Assembly: GCA_021802775.1 (NCBI GenBank)
Contig: JAJZRJ010000001.1
Location: forward strand, 85,615 to 149,614
Reading direction: 5' to 3'
Source: Deltaproteobacteria bacterium
Lineage (GTDB): Bacteria > Desulfobacterota > Desulfobulbia > Desulfobulbales > Desulfurivibrionaceae
DNA length: 64,000 nt
Below are positions 59,514 through 64,000 of the stretch, in pieces. Made by a program: the position numbers and the translations under genes. The notes beneath the pieces are model-generated. The model was given only the letters and a program-made list of their open reading frames with translations. It did not search any database and was not told the origin of the DNA. Positions within the stretch are counted from its first letter, which is position 1, and the number at the start of each line of letters is the position of its first letter.

Positions 59514-60244
59514 CGCCCGCCGAGGAGCGGCTGGCACTCCTGCCGGATGGAGGCCATCAGCCCGTGGTCGGCAAAGCTGTACATCTGGCCGTTGCCGCCG
59601 ACAATAACGTGATCGAGCAACTGGACATCCACCAGGGCCAGCGCCGCAAGGAGACGGCGGGTGAGTTCCCGGTCCGCCGGCGAGGGGGCGAGGTTGCCGG
59701 AGGGGTGGTTGTGCGCCACCACCAGGGCGGCGGCGTGGTGGTCAAAGGCGCGGCGGATCAGCTCGCGGGGGTAGACCGTGGCGCAGGCAATCGAACCCTC
59801 GGCAATGGTCTCGCTGCCCAGGATGCCGAAGGAAGCGTCGAGGAAGATGGCGACAAAGGTCTCGCGGCCGAGGTCGCGCATGGCGTGAACGAGATAATCG
59901 GCCACCTCGCGGGTGGAGCGGAGGTACTCCTTGCCGATGAGCCGTTCTTTGAGATAGCGGCGGGCCACGCCATGGACAAAGTGGAGGGCAAAGCTGTTGG
60001 CCGGGCCAATGCCGTGGACCTGTTCCAGCTCGGCCTGAGAGGCTTCGAGCGCCTTGGCCAGCGAGCCGAAGCGGGCGAGCAAGGCGCGGGCCATCTCCTT
60101 GCAGTCCTTGCGCGGGGTGCCCATGGTGAGCAGCAGTTCCAGCACCTCGGCCTCGGTGAAGGCGTCGATGCCGCAGCTCAAAAACTTCTCCCGCAACCGC
60201 TGCCGGTGGCCCTCGCCCTTCTTCTGCCAGTCGGTTTTATCCAT
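59510..60244 (-). CDS. radC: RadC-family JAB-domain protein
   Basis: A 244-residue DUF2466/JAB1-MPN-like protein, once linked to repair but without proven function. An N-terminal helix-hairpin-helix region (ALEASQAELEQVHGIGPANS) precedes the JAB metalloprotease-like core: FVAIFLDASFGILGSETIAE and the metal motif VAHNHPSGNLAPSPADRELT (HxH...D). ATG 60244 is used; the TTG at 60250 is in frame. It overlaps hemW by four bases. Confidence 0.93.
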   Translation of the reverse strand: MDKTDWQKKGEGHRQRLREKFLSCGIDAFTEAEVLELLLTMGTPRKDCKEMARALLARFGSLAKALEASQAELEQVHGIGPANSFALHFVHGVARRYLKERLIGKEYLRSTREVADYLVHAMRDLGRETFVAIFLDASFGILGSETIAEGSIACATVYPRELIRRAFDHHAAALVVAHNHPSGNLAPSPADRELTRRLLAALALVDVQLLDHVIVGGNGQMYSFADHGLMASIRQECQPLLGGR

Positions 60245-60254
60245 GATCAAGAAT

Positions 60255-60275
60255 GGCCACGAAAGACACGAAAAG
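60255..60275. repeat. CACGAAA repeat at the 3' end of the GxxExxY gene
   Basis: GGCCACGAAAGACACGAAAA plus G runs up to the stop codon at 60276. It contains two CACGAAA units and is inverted relative to the repeat at 60648-60686, so the two bracket the gene. Confidence 0.75.
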
Positions 60276-60650
60276 TTAGAAAACGAATCGTTTCACGGTG
60301 GCTTTAGGATAGGCGAAATTCACCAATAGGCCAACCTTTTTTCCGGTTGCCTTGAGATAATTGAGAAGCTGGGCCTCGTTCGCCTTGTGCAGTTTCTCCT
60401 GGGCCTTGATCTCGACCACCACCCGTTCGTTCACCACCAGATCGGCAAAATATTCGCCCACGCTTTCGCCCTTGTAGGTGACCGCCAGAGGGACTTGGCA
60501 CTGCACGACAAAACCCTGGCTGACGAGTTCCTGGCGCAGGGCGTTTTCGTAGACCTTTTCCAGAAAACCATGCCCCAGTTCGCGATAGACCTCATAGACA
60601 CAACCGGTAATGGCGTAAACCAACTCTTTTTCCAAAAGTTCGGCGTCCAC
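60276..60650 (-). CDS. GxxExxY-family protein (PD-(D/E)xK-like)
   Basis: A 124-residue protein named for its motif GHGFLEKVYENAL (G-x2-E-x2-Y). The body has LRQELVSQGFVVQCQVPLAV, YFADLVVNERVVVEIKAQEK, the last resembling a nuclease D...ExK core (DLVV, EIK), and NYLKATGKKVGLLVNFAYPK. It may be a small nuclease or DNA-binding protein; no activity is proven. The GTG start at 60650 uses AGGA inside the flanking repeat as Shine-Dalgarno. Its start and stop abut inverted CACGAAA repeats. It sits between radC and gatB without operon coherence, as a cassette would. Confidence 0.85.
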   Translation of the reverse strand: MDAELLEKELVYAITGCVYEVYRELGHGFLEKVYENALRQELVSQGFVVQCQVPLAVTYKGESVGEYFADLVVNERVVVEIKAQEKLHKANEAQLLNYLKATGKKVGLLVNFAYPKATVKRFVF

Positions 60651-60686
60651 CTTTCGTGTCCTTTCGTGGTTTTCGTGGCTTTTTCG
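60648..60686. repeat. CACGAAA repeat at the 5' end of the GxxExxY gene
   Basis: On the minus strand three CACGAAA units occur (GCCACGAAAACCACGAAAGG, then ACACGAAAGGTG), running into the GTG start codon. Inverted with respect to the copy at 60255-60275. Confidence 0.75.
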
Positions 60687-60687
60687 G

Positions 60688-62121
60688 CTATTCGGTCAGT
60701 GCCTTGCTGAAGAGATCGTTGGCAATCTGCGGGTTGGCCTTGCCGTTGGTCTTTTTCATGAGCTGGCCGACAAAGAAGCCCATCACCTTGGTCTTGCCCT
60801 CGCGGAACTGCTGGGCCTGCTCCGGATTGGCAGCGATGATCTCGCGGACCATGGCCATAAGCTCGCCGATATCGCTCATCTGTACGAGATTCTTTTCCTT
60901 GACCACCGTCTCCGCGTCCTTGCCGGTGGCCATCATCTCCTCGAACACGGTCTTGGCGATCTTGCCGCTGATGGTGCCCTGCTCCATCATGTTCAGCAGC
61001 GCGGCGAGCTGCGCCGGGGTGATCGGGCACTGGCCGAGGTCGATGCCCTCCTCGCCCTTCAAGACCCGCATCAGCTCGGTCATGATCCAGTTGCCGAGTT
61101 TCTTGGCCTGGGGGTAGCCGGCATAGGCCTGTTCGAAATAATCGGCCAGTTCGCGCGAGGAGGTAAGCACCTCGGCGTCCGCCTCGGGCAGGCCGAACTG
61201 CTCGATGAAGCGCGCCTTGCGCTCAGCCGGCAGTTCCGGCATGGTGGCCTTGATCCCGGCGACCCATGCCTCGTCGAGCACCACCGGCACCAGGTCCGGG
61301 TCCGGGAAGTAGCGGTAGTCGTGGGCCTCTTCCTTCGAGCGCATCGGCGCGGTCATGCCGCGGTCGGCATCCCACAGCAGGGTCTCCTGCACCACTGCCT
61401 CGCCCTCCAGCAGCAGATCGCGCTGGCGCCGCTCCTCGTATTCGAGCGCCCGCTGCACGTTGCGGAAGGAGTTCATGTTCTTGAGTTCGGTGCGGGTGCC
61501 GAATTTGCTCTCGCCCCGCGGCCTGAGCGAAATGTTGGCATCGCAGCGGAAGCTGCCCTCCTGCATGTTGCCGTCGCAGATGTCGAGATAGCGGACAATG
61601 GCGTGGAGCTTCTTCAAATAGGCCGCCGCCTCTTCCGGGGAACGGAGATCCGGCTCGCTGACGATTTCGAGCAGCGGCACGCCGGTGCGGTTGAGATCGA
61701 CGTAGCTCCTGGGCTCCCGCTCGTCGTGCACCAGTTTGCCGGCATCCTCCTCCATGTGGATGCGGGTCAGCCCGATCTTGCGGTGCTTGCCGCCCACCTC
61801 GATCTCGATCCAGCCGTGCTCGGCAATGGGCAGTTCGAACTGGGAGATCTGGTAGCCCTTGGGCAGGTCCGGATAGAAGTAGTTCTTGCGGGCGAACTGG
61901 TTGCGGAAGTTCAAGCGGCAGTTGGTGGCCAAGCCGAGCTTGATGGCGAACTCCACCACCCGCCGGTTCAAGACCGGCAGCACGCCGGGCATGCCGAGGC
62001 AGACCGGGCAGGTGTTGGTGTTGGGCGGCCGGCCGAACTCGGTGGTGCAGCCGCAGAAGATCTTGCTCCTGGTCTTGAGCTGCGCGTGCACCTCAAGGCC
62101 GATGACGGTTTCAAAATCCAT
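60688..62121 (-). CDS. gatB: Aspartyl/glutamyl-tRNA amidotransferase subunit B
   Basis: The kinase subunit of GatCAB, which converts Glu-tRNA(Gln) and Asp-tRNA(Asn) to the amides. [20 protein letters not shown] and [15 protein letters not shown] are N-terminal landmarks with Zn-binding Cys (CGCTTEF, CPVC); [20 protein letters not shown] is diagnostic; [14 protein letters not shown] and the C-terminal YqeY-like domain ([20 protein letters not shown]) complete it. 477 residues is standard. gatA and gatC are not in the window. Confidence 0.97.
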   Translation of the reverse strand: MDFETVIGLEVHAQLKTRSKIFCGCTTEFGRPPNTNTCPVCLGMPGVLPVLNRRVVEFAIKLGLATNCRLNFRNQFARKNYFYPDLPKGYQISQFELPIAEHGWIEIEVGGKHRKIGLTRIHMEEDAGKLVHDEREPRSYVDLNRTGVPLLEIVSEPDLRSPEEAAAYLKKLHAIVRYLDICDGNMQEGSFRCDANISLRPRGESKFGTRTELKNMNSFRNVQRALEYEERRQRDLLLEGEAVVQETLLWDADRGMTAPMRSKEEAHDYRYFPDPDLVPVVLDEAWVAGIKATMPELPAERKARFIEQFGLPEADAEVLTSSRELADYFEQAYAGYPQAKKLGNWIMTELMRVLKGEEGIDLGQCPITPAQLAALLNMMEQGTISGKIAKTVFEEMMATGKDAETVVKEKNLVQMSDIGELMAMVREIIAANPEQAQQFREGKTKVMGFFVGQLMKKTNGKANPQIANDLFSKALTE

Positions 62122-62134
62122 GGCACTTCCCTCG

Positions 62135-62680
62135 TTAAAGCGTACTGGCCTTGTGCACCCAGGCCTGCATCTGCGACAATTCCCTGGCCCAGCCGCCGCC
62201 GATGCGCACCTCGAGGAACATGCGGTAAAGCTGGTCCACGGTGCGGACCGCCATTTCGTAGAGCCCGATCTGATCGAGCAGCCGCGCCTCCATGGCCTCG
62301 GGCTCGTCCGACTCGTCGCTGTTCGCCATGGTCTTGGGCAAGCGCACGCCCTGGAACTCCAGCAGGCTGCCGCGCAGGGTGAGATGCCACTCGTGGTCGT
62401 CGCGGATCAGCTGAATCCGCGCCTGTTCGAGCTTCTTGCCCATGGCCAGGCCGGTGCGCGCCTCCTTGAGCTCGGTCTGCAAGCCGCGGCAGATCACCTT
62501 TTCGTGCGCCTCGCCCTCGCCGTACTCGAGCAGCATGTGCTTTTCAAAGACGAGCTGAATATCGCTGCCGCTCTCGGGCAGAAAGATGGTGCCGCCGCGT
62601 TCGTCGCTCTTGAACCAGAGCCAGGTCAGGAACTCCTGGCCTAAGAAACGCTTTTCCTCGATGAGATCGACTAAATCCAT
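62135..62680 (-). CDS. RdgC-type protein, C-terminal half encoded separately
   Basis: A 181-residue protein that follows the N-terminal RdgC gene after eight bases. [20 protein letters not shown] opens it, [20 protein letters not shown] is in the middle, and [13 protein letters not shown] marks the region resembling the C-terminal part of RdgC. In E. coli one 303-residue protein forms a ring around DNA and inhibits RecA; here the two halves seem to be two proteins, as in related delta-proteobacteria as far as I recall. ATG 62680 has AGGA upstream. Confidence 0.72.
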   Translation of the reverse strand: MDLVDLIEEKRFLGQEFLTWLWFKSDERGGTIFLPESGSDIQLVFEKHMLLEYGEGEAHEKVICRGLQTELKEARTGLAMGKKLEQARIQLIRDDHEWHLTLRGSLLEFQGVRLPKTMANSDESDEPEAMEARLLDQIGLYEMAVRTVDQLYRMFLEVRIGGGWARELSQMQAWVHKASTL

Positions 62681-62688
62681 GATGATTC

Positions 62689-63294
62689 CTAGACGAAGAT
62701 TACGGGAGCGACCTCGGCCAGGGCCGGGCGCGCCTCGGCGGGCAGCAGATGTTCGGCCACCAGGTACGGCACCTGGAGCATGAGGCCGAGGCCGAAGGCT
62801 TCGCGGAAAAACTCCTCGAAGACCTCCTGCGCCTTCTGGTTGGTGGAGAAGAAGAGCACCGTGCCCTCGGCCAGGTTCCAGCACATGTCGTAGACCGCCG
62901 GCACCGGCAGCGCCTTCTTCATCAGCGAGAGGGTGACGTTCTCCTTGATCTCCATGCGCTGGGCGCGACTCAATCGCGGCACCTGCTTCATCTTCTTCAC
63001 CCGCTCCTCCTCCTTCATGCAGAACTTGTTGAGCACCTTGGAGGAGACCTTGCGCTCGTCGATCCGCATGGCAAGCACGATATAGTCGCCGGCCGCATAG
63101 GAGGCATAGACAAAGGCACTGTCGAACATGTTGGAGACCGAGACCCAGCCCACCGACCGCTCCTCGAAGGATTCGTCGATGTCGCGGAAGGCGTGGCGGG
63201 CAATGCGCTCGGCCGCGACCTCCCAGAGATTTTCCGGCACCTCGCCTTCCACCGCATAGCGGACAAAGCTGGCCGACCGTGACAAAAGGCCCAT
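62689..63294 (-). CDS. rdgC: RdgC-like recombination-associated protein, N-terminal half
   Basis: A 201-residue protein matching the first two-thirds of RdgC. WEVAAERIARHAFRDIDESF and GWVSVSNMFDSAFVYASYAA correspond to the N-terminal domain, where E. coli has MGWVPP; AMRIDERKVSSKVLNKFCM and MEIKENVTLSLMKKALPVPA correspond to the central helix-strand segment DSLKDEVLHSLLPRAF; GTVLFFSTNQKAQEVFEEFF aligns with the next strand-helix. It ends where RdgC would continue. ATG 63294 has GAGGAAG upstream. RdgC modulates RecA loading and is linked to replication restart and phage or pilin variation. Confidence 0.82.
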   Translation of the reverse strand: MGLLSRSASFVRYAVEGEVPENLWEVAAERIARHAFRDIDESFEERSVGWVSVSNMFDSAFVYASYAAGDYIVLAMRIDERKVSSKVLNKFCMKEEERVKKMKQVPRLSRAQRMEIKENVTLSLMKKALPVPAVYDMCWNLAEGTVLFFSTNQKAQEVFEEFFREAFGLGLMLQVPYLVAEHLLPAEARPALAEVAPVIFV

Positions 63295-63480
63295 GGACTT
63301 CCTCGTTCTTGAGAATGGGAACCGGTGCGGCATTCCCGCCACCGGACCCACGACAATGTCTTGTTTTTATGGACAAAAACCGACTTGACCAGCCACCCGA
63401 TGGCGCGCCGGTCAGGTTTGACAAGATATAGCAGACATCCGGCAGCCGAACAAGCACTTTGAGGCAGTCCCGCCGGCCGC

Positions 63481-63632
63481 GGCCAGTCGGCGGGGCTGCC
63501 TGTGGCGACGACGCCGACAACAAGGATGGGCGGATTTGTCAAAAGCACCAAACCCCGGCGGCCGGGAACACGAAAACAACGCCCTCCCGACCTTGGCCAA
63601 TCGGCGGTGCAGCTTGTGACAACGCCGACAAT
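63481..63632. repeat. Imperfect direct repeat, two copies
   Basis: Copy one 63481-63521 and copy two 63595-63632 align over about 38 bases with a 3-base gap and several substitutions. Possibly a remnant of local duplication. Confidence 0.55.
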
Positions 63633-63634
63633 GC

Positions 63635-63663
63635 TTGACACATCAAATCGACTATTGTAAAAG
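63635..63663 (+). promoter_or_regulatory. Promoter of the tRNA-Lys/tRNA-Glu transcript
   Basis: TTGACA (63635-63640), 17 bases and TAAAAG (63658-63663), about 20 bases before the first tRNA. Confidence 0.75.
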
Positions 63664-63683
63664 AGCGTTTTCTGTGATAAAGG

Positions 63684-63759
63684 GGGTCGTTAACTCAGTC
63701 GGTAGAGTATCTGCCTTTTAAGCAGAGAGTCGCGCGTTCGAGTCGCGCACGACCCACCA
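63684..63759 (+). tRNA. tRNA-Lys (anticodon UUU)
   Basis: 76 bases with encoded CCA. Acceptor GGGTCGT / ACGACCC, anticodon arm CTGCC-TTTTAA-GCAG with TTT, T loop CGCGTTCGAGTCGCG. Reads AAA/AAG. Confidence 0.97.
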
Positions 63760-63767
63760 GCACCAAG

Positions 63768-63845
63768 GTCCCCATCGTCTAGTCAGGTCCAGGACACCGG
63801 CCTTTCACGCCGGCGACACCGGTTCAAATCCGGTTGGGGACGCCA
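63768..63845 (+). tRNA. tRNA-Glu (anticodon UUC)
   Basis: 78 bases with encoded CCA. Acceptor GTCCCCA / TGGGGAC, anticodon loop CTTTCAC in the arm CCGGC...GCCGG, T loop CCGGTTCAAATCCGG. Reads GAA/GAG. Eight bases after tRNA-Lys. Confidence 0.96.
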
Positions 63846-63942
63846 GCAATTTCAAGGGATTAGCCGTTCTTCGGCTAGTGTTTAATTGCAAAAATCATCG
63901 ATAGATGTATACTAATGGCAACCCTATCCCAAGGAGGTTGCC

Positions 63943-64000
63943 ATGGCCAGAAAAGCACCAATACCAAATTGCTCAGAGGAAGACCGGCGCACAATTGACG
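63943..64000 (+). CDS. Putative transposase N-terminus, IS630-like (3' partial)
   Basis: The last 58 bases encode MARKAPIPNCSEEDRRTID, preceded by a strong AAGGAGG. The MARxAP...EEDRR opening resembles the N-termini of IS630-family transposases, which carry a helix-turn-helix next. Too short to be sure. If correct, an insertion sequence begins just after tRNA-Glu; its terminal inverted repeat would lie in 63850-63940. Confidence 0.5.
   Translation, partial: MARKAPIPNCSEEDRRTID

Larger units (their letters stand above)
63295..63683. other. 389-base gap between rdgC and tRNA-Lys
   Basis: No gene. The gap holds an imperfect direct repeat, 63481-63521 and 63595-63632, both beginning GGCCARTCGGCGG and ending with ACGCCGACAA, about 114 bases apart, and the tRNA promoter at 63635-63663. 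Confidence 0.7.

Noticed and set aside
1..64000. A CRISPR array
   Set aside because: No regularly spaced repeat longer than 20 bases with unique spacers was seen, and no cas genes are present.

Overview
The window is high-GC, densely packed bacterial chromosome with no rRNA, no CRISPR array and almost no foreign DNA. The gene content suggests a motile, anaerobic, Gram-negative member of the Desulfobacterota, possibly near the Desulfobulbales. This is inferred from a MetV-type Wood-Ljungdahl accessory protein, an hcp-ferredoxin operon with an FNR/HcpR-like box, a split-Soret-type cytochrome, L- and P-ring flagellar genes under sigma-54 promoters, a TauE/SafE exporter with universal stress proteins, and a CD1871A-like CXXC peptide beside a NapH-like ferredoxin. 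No rRNA or marker tree was available to confirm it.

Layout. 1-2.8 kb: the end of metV, then biotin genes bioD and a BioH-BioC fusion. 2.9-6.5 kb: GDP-fucose synthesis (manC-gmd-fcl). 6.7-11.6 kb: a ComEA-like protein, a sugar epimerase with glmS, and a NifS-type desulfurase. 11.7-16.1 kb: nadA, an HPF/cold-shock fusion, nagZ, queC, sfsA. 16.1-27.6 kb: a flagellar block (fhlB-like, flgF, G, A, H, I, J, N, K, L, csrA, fliW and convergent flgM), with sigma-54 promoters before flgF and flgI and a sigma-28 promoter before flgM. 27.7-33.0 kb: polA, a PpiD-like foldase, a compound inverted repeat, a J-domain protein and plsY. 33.2-37.6 kb: hcp, an HD-domain protein and a ferredoxin, then a TlpA-like thioredoxin and a small exported protein. 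37.6-44.8 kb: uppP, two methyltransferases, mnmG, prepilin peptidase, an unknown gene, a PilZ protein and a thiamine-binding-type protein. 44.8-46.9 kb: redox genes. 47.1-53.6 kb: a histidine kinase/NtrC-type regulator pair divergent from a stress/transport operon. 53.9-56.5 kb: a CigR-like protein and hipBA. 56.5-63.9 kb: two tRNA-Ser genes, radA, hemW, radC, a GxxExxY gene, gatB, a two-gene RdgC, tRNA-Lys and tRNA-Glu. The window ends in a putative transposase.

The most interesting locus is 47.1-53.6 kb. A kinase and sigma-54 activator are divergent from an operon that starts with a near-consensus sigma-54 promoter preceded by two pairs of GTTGC-N5-GCAAC palindromes, each pair spaced exactly 19 bp. 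The first three products (a 55-residue peptide, a UspA-like protein and a two-helix membrane protein) share an N-terminal FAEAG motif and lie just upstream of a TauE/SafE exporter and a tandem-domain Usp. A second sigma-54-like promoter precedes the cytochrome gene on the other side of the regulator. Also notable are a GxxExxY gene whose start and stop directly abut inverted CACGAAA repeats, and a gene-less inverted repeat of similar layout between the NifS-type gene and nadA.
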